Shown here: positions 7,268 through 14,370 of the stretch, piece by piece | How the letters are laid out: every line of letters begins with the position of its first letter | Numbering within the stretch: position 1 is the stretch's first letter | Notes under the pieces: generated by a model | What the model was told of the DNA's origin: nothing | The model's database searches: none | The model's input: the letters and a program-made list of their open reading frames with translations, nothing else | From: Candidatus Thermoplasmatota archaeon | GTDB taxonomy: Archaea > Thermoplasmatota > E2 > DHVEG-1 | DNA length: 32,114 bases | Assembly: GCA_038884455.1 (NCBI GenBank) | Contig: JAWABU010000020.1 | Location: forward strand, 1 to 32,114 | Reading direction: 5' to 3' | Made by a program: the position numbers and the translations under genes

Positions 7268-7281
7268 CAGATACTTATCTG
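7268..7281. promoter_or_regulatory. Palindrome between divergent DUF599 and hppA promoters
   Basis: CAGATA-CT-TATCTG is a 6+6 bp dyad with a 2-base centre. It lies just upstream of the DUF599 TATA box and about 45 bases upstream of the hppA TATA box, a position suited to a regulator acting on either gene. No known operator is recognised. Confidence 0.3.
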
Positions 7282-7310
7282 ATAGCTCCTTTAAGTGAAA
7301 AAACAAGAAA

Positions 7311-7320
7311 ACATTTATAC
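7311..7320 (+). promoter_or_regulatory. TATA promoter of hppA with a ~95-base leader
   Basis: ACATTTATAC predicts a start near 7340. The leader up to ATG 7438 contains GAGGCGTACCGTTC pairing imperfectly with GAACCGGTA (about 7353-7388), and a strong GGGAGGAG ribosome binding site 8 bases before the ATG. Most other genes here have leaders under 40 bases. Confidence 0.45.
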
Positions 7321-7437
7321 ATGTGTCGTATTCACCTCGTGGAGATGAGGCGTACCGTTCATATCTGCTAGAATTGTCAAGAACCGGTAAAGCCAAGACT
7401 TCAGAAAAATAAATGTAAAATATGGGAGGAGTAAGAT

Positions 7438-9495
7438 ATGATAGTATTCATACCAATTATAGCTGGAATCATTGCACTTATCTGTGCAGGTTTTTTTATG
7501 TACCGAATAAATAAAGAAAGTTCAGGTACTGAAAAAATGCAAGACATCAGCAAAGCGATCCGAGAAGGAGCAATAGCCTTTTTAAATAGCGAGAATAAGG
7601 TTCTCGCAGTTTTTATCATATCAGTTATGATAATTCTAATTCTTGCATCATTGATTCCTGGAAGTACTATGCATTGGGGGACCGCACTCGCATTTGTACT
7701 TGGTGCTATTCTGTCTATGGCATCTGGCAATATTGGAATGAGAATTGCAACAAAAGCAAATGTCAAAACAGCTGAAGGAGCAAAACAAAATATAAACAAA
7801 GGATTATCAATCGCTTTTTCTAGTGGTGCGGTCATGGGATTGTTTGTTGTTGGTCTTGGAATATTAGGAATATGGGGAACGTACCTCTTTTTTATTGAGT
7901 TTCTAGGATATACACCTCTGCTTGTTACGAATATTCTTTTTGGATTCGGTTTTGGAGCATCATCGGTAGCTTTATTTGCACGTGTAGGTGGTGGCATCTA
8001 CACCAAATCTGCTGATGTTGGAGCTGATCTTGTTGGCAAAGTTGAAGAAGGAATTCCAGAAGATGACCCTCGAAATCCTGCAGTGATTGCTGATCTTGTC
8101 GGTGATGATGTCGGCGATACCGCAGGCATGGGTGCCGATCTTTATGAATCCTATGTCGAAGCAATTATCGCTACCATGGCATTAGCAGCTATAGCTGGAG
8201 GTTTTGCCTTTATTAACTATGGAGAAAACGCGCTTCTTCTTCCACTTATCATCGCAAGTGTTGGTATCATTTCTTCTATTATCGGCATGTTCTTTGTTCG
8301 AACCGGCAAAAAGGCAAATGTCTATACAGCGCTCCGAAATGGATTAATCGTCAGCACAATTTTAGTTGGTATATTCGGTGGTATCGCAACATGGTTTTTA
8401 TTACAGGGTCAATTGAATCCTTACTTTGCGATGCTTGCTGGTTTGATTGCCGGGTTTATTATCGGCTTAAGCACTGAGTATTTCACCTCCGAAAAACAGA
8501 AACCAGCAAGAACCATTGCTGAATCCGCTAAAACGGGCCCAGCTACAGTCATTATCCAAGGTATGGTAATCGGCATGATGAGTACAATTATACCTGTGAT
8601 TTCTGTTGTTATTGCTATGATTCTTGCGTATTTCCTTGCAGATTTCTATGGTGTTGCCTTAGCTGCCGTAGGGATGCTTAGTGTCCTTGGTATTTCTCTT
8701 GCAACAGACTGCTATGGACCAGTTGCTGATAATGCAGCTGGTATCGCTGAGATGAGTGGCATGGGTCAAGAGGTAAGAGAACGCGCAGAATCTCTCGATG
8801 CAGTCGGCAATACAACCGCAGCTATGGGGAAAGGATTTGCAATTGGATCTGCCGCGATAACAGCACTTGCGTTAATTGCCACATTTATAGTTTCATTAAA
8901 AGTCTACTATTCAGAAGCACTCATTGGACAAATGCTATCGATTAGCAATCCGAACTTAGTTGCCGGTGTTTTTCTAGGTGCTATGCTTCCGTTTGTCTTT
9001 GTTGCATTAACTATGGGTGCTGTTGGAAAAACCGCATATAGCATGGTTGAAGAGGTTCGATATCAGTTTAAAACATTTAAATTACTAACCGATCCAAACA
9101 GTAAACCCGATTACAAACGCTGTGTAACGATCAGTACAAATCGAGCATTAAAAGCGATGATACTCCCAAGTGTCATGGCGGTTGTTTCTCCGATTATTAT
9201 CGGAGTAGTTTTTGGACCTGCTGGTCTTGGGGGTCTGCTGCTCGGTTCAATTGCTGCAGGTTTCTTGCTTGCAGTTTTTCTTGCAAATGCTGGCGGTGCC
9301 TGGGACAACGCAAAAAAGTACATAGAAGCTGGTAACCTTGGAGGAAAAGGTTCAATACCTCATAAAGCAGCTGTAATTGGTGACACTGTTGGTGATCCTT
9401 GTAAAGATACCTCTGGACCGTCACTGAATATCCTAATTAAACTTATGTCAATTGTATCACTTGTCTTTCTTCCATTATTTGTTATCTTTGGATAG
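7438..9495 (+). CDS. hppA: Membrane-bound ion-translocating pyrophosphatase, K+-dependent type
   Basis: A 685-residue integral membrane enzyme that couples PPi hydrolysis to H+ and/or Na+ export. About 16 hydrophobic segments are visible. Active-site signatures are present: [23 protein letters not shown] (from D193), [17 protein letters not shown] (223-239), [13 protein letters not shown] (423-435), and [21 protein letters not shown] near the C terminus. The signature [10 protein letters not shown] (457-466) has Ala461 where K+-independent enzymes have Lys, indicating the K+-dependent subfamily. In helix 6, D234 is followed by both E237 and E241, the two alternative positions of the ion-gate glutamate; Na+ versus H+ specificity is left open. 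A strong ribosome binding site precedes the ATG, and the gene appears monocistronic, followed by a T-rich terminator. Confidence 0.96.
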   Translation: MIVFIPIIAGIIALICAGFFMYRINKESSGTEKMQDISKAIREGAIAFLNSENKVLAVFIISVMIILILASLIPGSTMHWGTALAFVLGAILSMASGNIGMRIATKANVKTAEGAKQNINKGLSIAFSSGAVMGLFVVGLGILGIWGTYLFFIEFLGYTPLLVTNILFGFGFGASSVALFARVGGGIYTKSADVGADLVGKVEEGIPEDDPRNPAVIADLVGDDVGDTAGMGADLYESYVEAIIATMALAAIAGGFAFINYGENALLLPLIIASVGIISSIIGMFFVRTGKKANVYTALRNGLIVSTILVGIFGGIATWFLLQGQLNPYFAMLAGLIAGFIIGLSTEYFTSEKQKPARTIAESAKTGPATVIIQGMVIGMMSTIIPVISVVIAMILAYFLADFYGVALAAVGMLSVLGISLATDCYGPVADNAAGIAEMSGMGQEVRERAESLDAVGNTTAAMGKGFAIGSAAITALALIATFIVSLKVYYSEALIGQMLSISNPNLVAGVFLGAMLPFVFVALTMGAVGKTAYSMVEEVRYQFKTFKLLTDPNSKPDYKRCVTISTNRALKAMILPSVMAVVSPIIIGVVFGPAGLGGLLLGSIAAGFLLAVFLANAGGAWDNAKKYIEAGNLGGKGSIPHKAAVIGDTVGDPCKDTSGPSLNILIKLMSIVSLVFLPLFVIFG

Positions 9496-9548
9496 AAAAT
9501 AGTTCATTGGAATACTTAGCAATAATACAATAACGGAAAGAGGCAAGT

Positions 9549-9575
9549 ATATTTTTCTTTTCTATATTTTTTTTA
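9549..9575 (+). terminator. T-rich terminator after hppA
   Basis: TATATTTTTCTTTTC followed by TATATTTTTTTTAT lies about 60 bases past the hppA stop, an archaeal oligo-T terminator without a convincing hairpin. Confidence 0.5.
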
Positions 9576-9611
9576 TATCACTCGATGAGATACAAGCAAA
9601 GAAAGTAGAAA

Positions 9612-9669
9612 TGCAGGGAGAAGGGATTTGAACACCAAAATACATGTAAAATTAAACCGCTACTCCTAG
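9612..9669 (-). pseudogene. Degenerate tRNA-like fragment duplicating the 3' end of tRNA-Leu
   Basis: The first 22 bases (9612-9633) match the 3' end of the tRNA-Leu gene (10016-10036) with a single inserted A, covering the acceptor strand, T-stem and TTCAAAT loop. Further along on the minus strand AGGAGTAGC resembles the GGGGTAGC 5' end of a tRNA, giving a collapsed tRNA of about 58 bases without a proper anticodon arm or T-stem partner. It may be the footprint of an integration at a tRNA gene, or a tRNA remnant. Confidence 0.5.
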
Positions 9670-9723
9670 TGAAACAAAAGAGCAGATTCATTAGTAAATA
9701 ATCTACAGAATTCTTATGAAACT

Positions 9724-9936
9724 TCAATTTTCTTTATCAGGAACGACCTTGACTGTTATACCCTTTCTACTTCCAAATGCTAAAGCAGGAAGTAAATGAG
9801 AAACCATCTGCTCACAAGTACAAGGAAACATACGACCAGTAGAAATGGTCAGGCTCCATCCAACCTTATCTTTTTTAAACTTGTTGATACATTTCTTGCC
9901 TTTCATAATGTAAATCGTACACTCTTCATTCTTCAT
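9724..9936 (-). CDS. Small unknown protein (70 residues)
   Basis: A compact protein with four cysteines (C6, C16, and C39-T-C41) and a plausible alpha/beta pattern: TIYIMKGKKCINKF, WSLTISTG, then a helix EQMVSHLLPALAFG and a final strand GITVKVV. An AAGGTG ribosome binding site lies about 8 bases before ATG 9936, supporting translation. I do not recognise the family. It sits between the tRNA-like fragment (9612-9669) and the tRNA-Leu gene, whose 3' end the fragment duplicates, so it may be the last passenger of a decayed integrated element, though it could equally be a resident gene. Confidence 0.6.
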   Translation of the reverse strand: MKNEECTIYIMKGKKCINKFKKDKVGWSLTISTGRMFPCTCEQMVSHLLPALAFGSRKGITVKVVPDKEN

Positions 9937-10015
9937 TTTAAGACACCTTCAATTGTGCAGTGCTCGTTACAAAATAAAATAAAACAACCAGGACTTATAT
10001 CTTTTCATAAAATTA

Positions 10016-10138
10016 TGCAGGGGAAGGGATTTGAACCCTCGGACTCCTGCGAGACAGGATGTCTCATCACGAACCTTTATCTTTTTTGATTAGATGATCT
10101 TAAGTCCTGCGCCGTTGGCCAGGCTTGGCTACCCCTGC
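10016..10138 (-). tRNA. tRNA-Leu(UAA) with a 38-base intron
   Basis: Acceptor GCAGGGG pairs with CCCCTGC and the discriminator is A; CCA is not encoded. The anticodon stem CAGGA/TCCTG closes the loop CT-TAA-GA, giving anticodon UAA. The 14-base variable region fits class II tRNA-Leu, and the T-arm is GAGGG-TTCAAAT-CCCTT. An intron occupies 10061-10098, directly after position 37, the canonical archaeal site. Its ends contain TCATC and GATGA, which can pair to form a bulge-helix-bulge structure. The spliced length is 85. The gene follows tRNA-Gly by 20 bases and is probably co-transcribed with it. Confidence 0.95.
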
Positions 10139-10158
10139 ATAGATAATTACAAAGAACA

Positions 10159-10230
10159 TGCGGATGCCGGGATTCGAACCCGGGCAAGAGGCTTGGAGGG
10201 CCTCAATCATAACCACTAGATCACATCCGC
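10159..10230 (-). tRNA. tRNA-Gly(UCC)
   Basis: 72 bases. Acceptor GCGGATG pairs with CATCCGC and the discriminator is A. The anticodon arm GAGGC-CCTCCAA-GCCTC reads anticodon TCC. The T-arm is CCGGG-TTCGAAT-CCCGG. Position 33, usually the invariant U, reads C in this alignment. A TATA element at 10273-10280 on this strand should drive this gene and the following tRNA-Leu. Confidence 0.95.
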
Positions 10231-10271
10231 AGAATTGAAAAGGTAAAATACGGTTATTGTTTTTGTAGTTT

Positions 10272-10280
10272 ACTATAAAA
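10272..10280 (-). promoter_or_regulatory. TATA promoter for tRNA-Gly and tRNA-Leu
   Basis: TTTTATAGT on the minus strand, 42-50 bases before the tRNA-Gly 5' end, predicts a start near 10252 and a short 5' leader. It lies just inside the gap after the receiver-domain gene. Confidence 0.45.
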
Positions 10281-10289
10281 ACATCGCTT

Positions 10290-10595
10290 TTAGATTTTTT
10301 TCCAAAGGTAGGATAGCAATTGATCCTTGGTAAACGGTTTAGGTAATATATCATCATTTGAAGCAGTGTTAAAGCGAGACGATGGTTTTAACGAAAAATA
10401 TGCTTTTTGTTCAGTTCCAGGAATAAAAGTATTTACTAAAATTAAATCAACCTTGTTTTCACTATTGCGATCCATATATTCCAATGCTTCTCGAGGAGTT
10501 TCGGCTGTTAGAACCTCAAAAGATTCAGTTTGCAAAAAAAATTTCATCTGGTCAATAACATTTTTTTCATCATCAACAATCATTATCGTTGGCAT
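10290..10595 (-). CDS. Stand-alone receiver (CheY-like) domain lacking the phospho-acceptor Asp
   Basis: 101 residues, a single receiver fold. It has IVDDE (acidic pair D8, D9), the helix KNVIDQMKFFLQTE, strand VDLILV, and the conserved lysine K86 in LPKPF. The site that normally holds the phosphorylated aspartate reads LILVNTFIPG, so N55 replaces Asp. The segment between it and the lysine is short and lacks the usual Thr/Ser strand. It is therefore probably a pseudo-receiver that binds partners without phosphorylation. There is no output domain and no neighbouring histidine kinase. A TATA element (about 10632-10642, minus strand) and a leader of about 17 bases precede ATG 10595. It is divergent from the HD-domain gene. 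Confidence 0.88.
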   Translation of the reverse strand: MPTIMIVDDEKNVIDQMKFFLQTESFEVLTAETPREALEYMDRNSENKVDLILVNTFIPGTEQKAYFSLKPSSRFNTASNDDILPKPFTKDQLLSYLWKKI

Positions 10596-10662
10596 ATAAC
10601 TTCACATAGCAAAGATTATCAAATATGGTATCTTAATATTTTGCTGTACAGTAAGGTCAAAA

Positions 10663-10671
10663 GTTTTAAAT
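10663..10671 (+). promoter_or_regulatory. TATA promoter deciding the start of the HD-domain gene
   Basis: GTTTTAAAT preceded by the A-rich GGTCAAAA (BRE-like) is a strong archaeal promoter. Transcription is expected near 10692, downstream of ATG 10670, so translation should begin at ATG 10700 on a nearly leaderless message. Confidence 0.5.
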
Positions 10672-10699
10672 GAACTTATATCATCCTATCCAGCATACT

Positions 10700-11254
10700 A
10701 TGATTAATCGAACGCAAGCAATGATACTACTCAAAAAATATGTTAAAACCACAAATCTGATAAAACATTCGTTAGCAGTTGAAGCTATTTTAAAACGGAC
10801 GGCTTGTTATCTTCGTGAAAATGAAGAACTTTGGGGGTTGACTGGTCTTCTCCATGATCTTGACTATGATCATACGAAAGATGCTCCACATACCCATGCA
10901 TCAGTAACAGCAAATCTTGTACAAGATTTATTGCCTGAAGAAGCACTGCATGCAATTAAAGCACATAATTATCAATTTACTGAGCAAATACCAGAAACAC
11001 AACTTGACAAAGCATTAATTGCAGCTGATGCTGTTTTAGGTTTGATCATCGCTACAGCATTAGTCATGCCGTCAAAAAAACTCAGAGAGGTCACCTTAAA
11101 AACCCTGATTAATAAATATAAAGATAAATCATTTGCTACAGGATGTAACCGAAAAAGAATAGAACTCTGTTTCGACTGTGGTATTGATCTTGAAATATTC
11201 CTAGAATTAAGTCTCAAAGCATTACAAAACATCTCAGAAGAACTTGGCATATAA
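10700..11254 (+). CDS. HD-domain phosphohydrolase (HDIG type)
   Basis: A 184-residue metal-dependent phosphohydrolase of the HD superfamily. The motifs in order are H23 (IKHSLAVE), H52-D53 (GLLHDLDYD), H64 (DAPHTH), and D110 (LIAADAV), which together form the metal site. The C-terminal half (ELCFDCGIDLEIFLELSLKALQ) is helical. Proteins of this size are often annotated as HDIG-domain or YfbR/5'-nucleotidase-like hydrolases; the substrate is unknown. The frame extends upstream to 10670, but the promoter overlaps that ATG, so 10700 is chosen. It precedes the aIF1A gene by about 50 bases and may share transcription with it. Confidence 0.85.
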   Translation: MINRTQAMILLKKYVKTTNLIKHSLAVEAILKRTACYLRENEELWGLTGLLHDLDYDHTKDAPHTHASVTANLVQDLLPEEALHAIKAHNYQFTEQIPETQLDKALIAADAVLGLIIATALVMPSKKLREVTLKTLINKYKDKSFATGCNRKRIELCFDCGIDLEIFLELSLKALQNISEELGI

Positions 11255-11305
11255 AAACTAAAGCAAGAGTATTAATAGTCATTGCATATAATGATGAGGG
11301 ATCTC

Positions 11306-11647
11306 ATGGACAATTTTACCCACGAAGAAAATCAAGAAGAAACAACAGGAGAAGAATACATCCGCTTGCCATTACCCAGAAAACGCGATAACGAAATGTT
11401 TGCAATTGCTGAACGACTCATGGGCGGCTCACGCATTAATGTTATTTGCGAAGACGGAAAATCTCGACTGGCACGAATACCTGGAAAAATGAAACGAAAA
11501 GCACGAGTTCGAGTCGGTGATCTCCTCATTATAAAACCATGGTCAATCCAAGATGAAAAAGCAGACATCGTATTTCGATACAGCAGAACACAAGCAATTT
11601 CATTGAGTAGGCGAAAATTATTACCAGAGGAGATTAATGTCTTTTGA
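11306..11647 (+). CDS. eif1A: Translation initiation factor aIF1A
   Basis: A 113-residue OB-fold protein that binds the A site of the small ribosomal subunit during initiation. An acidic N-terminal tail (HEENQEETTGEEYIRLPLPRK) precedes the S1/IF1 core with typical segments NEMFAIAERLMGGSRINVICEDGKSRLARIPGKMKRKARVRVGDLLIIKPW. In-frame starts exist upstream at TTG 11282 and ATG 11291 and 11294, but GAGGG lies 5 bases before ATG 11306, the most likely start. Its 3' end overlaps the RIO1 start by 11 bases. The cluster aIF1A-RIO1-KH is widespread in archaea and ties initiation to small-subunit maturation. Confidence 0.95.
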   Translation: MDNFTHEENQEETTGEEYIRLPLPRKRDNEMFAIAERLMGGSRINVICEDGKSRLARIPGKMKRKARVRVGDLLIIKPWSIQDEKADIVFRYSRTQAISLSRRKLLPEEINVF

Positions 11648-12425
11648 GTTTGACATTCATGATAAATGGTTGAAAAAACTAGATCAGCAAACACGAGAAC
11701 TTCTCCAGAAATCCGGTTCCGATCGAAAAACACTTAGTGAAGTTTTTGATCGCCATACACTTCTGAACATTGGAAAACTTATTTCTGATCAAATTATTGA
11801 GTATGTTGATTTTCCGATATCCACCGGAAAAGAAGCAAATGTATTTAGAGCAGTAACGCCAAACCAAGAATTTGTTGCACTTAAAATTTATCGCACTTCA
11901 ACACTGACCTTTAAACATATTATCCACTATATCGAAGGAGACCCACGATTCCGATTTACTACAAAAAATCGCCGGGGCATTATCTTAGAATGGGCAAAAA
12001 AAGAATTTAAAAATTTAGAACGAATGCATCAGGAGAAAATACGGGTACCGGTACCAATTAAACGTCTTGAAAATATTCTTGTCATGGAGTATATTGGTTC
12101 GTCTCAACAACCTGCACCCATGCTGAAAGATTACAAATTAAAATTCCCTCAGAGGATATTCAATAGTCTGACTTTGTCCATGAAGAGGTTGTATCAACAT
12201 GCTGGTTTGGTTCATGCAGATCTAAGTCCGTACAATATACTTTTATATAAGGAGAAACCTGTGATAATCGATGTTGGACAAGCAGTGGTTCTAGAACATC
12301 CCTCTGCAGAAGATTTTTTAAAACGAGATATTCATAATATTGTTTCATATTTCAGAAAATACAAAATAACTGCCTCTGAAGAACAAATCCTGAAAAAAAT
12401 ACATAAACAGAAGGGAAAAGTATGA
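11637..12425 (+). CDS. rio1: RIO1-type serine protein kinase/ATPase
   Basis: A 262-residue atypical kinase acting in late small-ribosomal-subunit maturation. The flexible N-terminal part is followed by the nucleotide loop STGKEANVF (62-70), ATP lysine K83 (ALKIYR), the RIO1 signature around IEGDPRFR, catalytic D195 in LVHADLSPYN, and metal-binding D212 in VIIDVGQAV. All key residues are intact and the length is normal. The start overlaps aIF1A by 11 bases with AGGAG just upstream. The stop overlaps the KH-protein start by 4 bases, indicating tight translational coupling. Confidence 0.96.
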   Translation: MSFEFDIHDKWLKKLDQQTRELLQKSGSDRKTLSEVFDRHTLLNIGKLISDQIIEYVDFPISTGKEANVFRAVTPNQEFVALKIYRTSTLTFKHIIHYIEGDPRFRFTTKNRRGIILEWAKKEFKNLERMHQEKIRVPVPIKRLENILVMEYIGSSQQPAPMLKDYKLKFPQRIFNSLTLSMKRLYQHAGLVHADLSPYNILLYKEKPVIIDVGQAVVLEHPSAEDFLKRDIHNIVSYFRKYKITASEEQILKKIHKQKGKV

Positions 12426-12955
12426 GATATTTACGAATTCCAAAAGAACGAATTGGTGTGCTAATTGGCCCAAATGGGGAAATAAAAAAACAAATCGAAC
12501 AAAGGTCACAGACAAAAATCGAGATCGATTCAAATGAAGGAGAAATCTGTATCGACGACCACGAAACGCATGATCAACTTTCAATTTTAAAGGCAGAGGA
12601 TGTCATAAAAGCAATCGGACGAGGATTTTCACCTGAACGTGCAATGCTTTTATTCCAAGAAGAAAACGAGTTTTTCCTTTTTGATATCTACGACTACGGT
12701 GGTAAAAAAGAAACCCATATTACTCGGTTAAAAAGCCGAATCATCGGCAGAGAAGGAAAAACAAAAAAAACCATTGAACAATTAACCGATGCTCAAATCT
12801 CCATTTATGGTCATACTGTTGCTGTAATATCTCATTTTGAAACAATGGATCTCGTAAAACGCGCCATAGACATGCTTCTCAGTGGTAGCGAACATCAAAC
12901 TGTGTATCGTTTTCTTGAACGTGAAATGAAAAAACTCCGTTTAGGTTTAGTATAG
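12422..12955 (+). CDS. Pno1/Dim2-like KH-domain protein
   Basis: A 177-residue RNA-binding protein with two KH domains, the archaeal homologue of Pno1/Dim2. KH1 has the GxxG loop GPNG (16-19); KH2 has GREG (109-112) in IIGREGKTKKTIEQ. In eukaryotes the homologue binds the 3' end of pre-18S rRNA with Nob1 and interacts with the RIO kinases; in archaea it is thought to assist 16S rRNA processing. It is co-translated with RIO1 (ATGA overlap). A T-rich stretch with TTTTCTTCTTTTATAT follows the stop, and a new promoter for the next gene lies at 12991-13000. Confidence 0.93.
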   Translation: MRYLRIPKERIGVLIGPNGEIKKQIEQRSQTKIEIDSNEGEICIDDHETHDQLSILKAEDVIKAIGRGFSPERAMLLFQEENEFFLFDIYDYGGKKETHITRLKSRIIGREGKTKKTIEQLTDAQISIYGHTVAVISHFETMDLVKRAIDMLLSGSEHQTVYRFLEREMKKLRLGLV

Positions 12956-12989
12956 TATATTTTCTTCTTTTATATTCTGTAGAATCCCG

Positions 12990-13000
12990 AAAGTTTAAAT
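12990..13000 (+). promoter_or_regulatory. TATA promoter of the MCM-like gene
   Basis: CGAAAGTTTAAAT is a typical BRE/TATA pair about 35-45 bases before ATG 13035. It makes the MCM-like gene and nadE a transcription unit separate from the aIF1A cluster. Confidence 0.5.
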
Positions 13001-13034
13001 CGTTGTTTGCCATAGCCTTTCAGTTCGTGAAACC

Positions 13035-14366
13035 ATGGAGGACGATCTTAGTTTACTTGGAGTTATACCCTCTGATCGGAAAAAATTAGAAAATATGGGT
13101 ATTACGACCCTTGAACAATTAGCAATTATGTCAGCATCTTCCCTTGGTCTTGGTACCACAAAAGGGAATATGTTAATTCAACGGGCACGAAATATTCTTG
13201 CAAATAGAAATATCACAGATATCACAATTAAAAATGAAGATTTAATTGAAATAACAGTTAAAAGTACTGACCGCGCAGTGATTAAATCAGTGTTAAATGC
13301 CGTTGATGTTTATACGGTTGGTTGGGGGAGTACCGTATTAAAACTCGATGGATCTATTTTGAAACTTTCGAGGAAATCCCAAGGTTTTAATCTCATTCTG
13401 AGCAAAGCGGAAAGCCTGCAAGAAATTCTTGAGTCGAAAAAGAGTGATCTTCGGGAAAAAAACGGCATCTATCTTCCCGATGATGAACTAATCTCATTTG
13501 CTCAGAAACGAGGATTTAACGGTTTCTGGAAGAATATTTTTCAGGAGATTCATGGAAACGACATTATGAAAAAAGTTTTAACGGCAAGTATTTTTTCAAC
13601 GTTTGAAGAACCGGTTCACAGTTTGATCATCGGCGAACCCGGAAGTAGCAAAACCATGGCAAAAGAAATCATCACAGAACAGTTCACGGGTGTAATAACT
13701 ATCGGTGCGAATACCACACGTTCTGGGCTGGTTTGTAATTTGGGAACTGGTGACCTGGGAGCGTTGCCTCATGCTCATAAAAAACTTGTCTTGGTCGATG
13801 AATTTGATAAAATACCACACGACGATATCGAATATTGCTACGAATTATTATCCAATGGCAAATGTAGCATTCATTCAGCAAAATTTCATCAAACCATTGA
13901 AAGTGATTTTATCATGATTGCTTTTGCAAATCCAAAAACAAAGGTGTTTGGTAAAAAAGCTTTATCAGATATTGGTTTATCTCCACTTCTGATGAGTAGA
14001 TGTGCGTTGATTGTAAAAGTTTCAAACATCAGTAAAGAAGATCGTTTTGATCTATTTAAAAAGAAATTCTATGGAAATGCTGAAGTTAAAGAAAAACATG
14101 ACTATTATGACCAATGGGTGAAGCTTGCACGTGGTTTTCAACCACAGATTACAGCCTCTGAAAAATCTGTCGATCAATATCTCTCTGAGATGAATGAAAT
14201 TGTAGAAAAGTATTATCATACAAGTTTACGACGAGATCTCCGTATGTCTGACTATATTCGTCGTATTCCTCTTGCAATTGCACGTGCTTCTTTTTCATCA
14301 GTTGATGATACGGTAATTAAAGAAGCAGGATCAATTTTAAAAGAATCAATCGAAACATGGACGTGA
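13035..14366 (+). CDS. MCM-like AAA+ ATPase with N-terminal helix-hairpin-helix domain
   Basis: A 443-residue protein whose ATPase core reads like MCM helicase. IFQEIHGNDIMKKVLTASIF (168-187) matches the IYGHEDIKKAI region. Walker A is GEPGSSKT (200-207), Walker B LVLVDEFDKI (D255, E256), sensor 1 AFANP (N299), arginine finger LSPLLMSRCALI (R322), and the lid segment RMSDYIRRIPLAIARASF near the C terminus matches the MCM sensor-2 helix. The N-terminus is not MCM: residues 5-55 (LLGVIPSDRKKLENMGITTLEQL onward) form a RadA-like helix-hairpin-helix domain, followed by an unrecognised alpha/beta region (65-130). The OB fold with zinc ribbon and the DNA hairpins of replicative MCM were not found. 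It is probably a DNA-binding accessory AAA+ protein; role unknown. nadE follows by 4 bases. Confidence 0.85.
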   Translation: MEDDLSLLGVIPSDRKKLENMGITTLEQLAIMSASSLGLGTTKGNMLIQRARNILANRNITDITIKNEDLIEITVKSTDRAVIKSVLNAVDVYTVGWGSTVLKLDGSILKLSRKSQGFNLILSKAESLQEILESKKSDLREKNGIYLPDDELISFAQKRGFNGFWKNIFQEIHGNDIMKKVLTASIFSTFEEPVHSLIIGEPGSSKTMAKEIITEQFTGVITIGANTTRSGLVCNLGTGDLGALPHAHKKLVLVDEFDKIPHDDIEYCYELLSNGKCSIHSAKFHQTIESDFIMIAFANPKTKVFGKKALSDIGLSPLLMSRCALIVKVSNISKEDRFDLFKKKFYGNAEVKEKHDYYDQWVKLARGFQPQITASEKSVDQYLSEMNEIVEKYYHTSLRRDLRMSDYIRRIPLAIARASFSSVDDTVIKEAGSILKESIETWT

Positions 14367-14370
14367 AGCG

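Noticed and set aside
7401-7997. Minus-strand open frame of 198 codons opposite hppA
   Set aside because: It is fully antisense to the unmistakable pyrophosphatase gene and proline/arginine/isoleucine-rich in the way of shadow frames.
9796-10089. Plus-strand open frame across the small gene and the tRNA-Leu region
   Set aside because: It runs through a tRNA gene on the other strand and includes its intron and T-arm sequence; the translated motif GKGFEPSDSCETG is the usual false product of an antisense tRNA.
10100-10357. Minus-strand open frame spanning both tRNA genes
   Set aside because: It contains the tRNA-Gly sequence and the 5' part of tRNA-Leu in sense orientation; the peptide merely reads through RNA genes.
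11332-11733. Minus-strand frame of 133 codons opposite aIF1A
   Set aside because: It is antisense to two overlapping, clearly recognised genes and has no similarity of its own.
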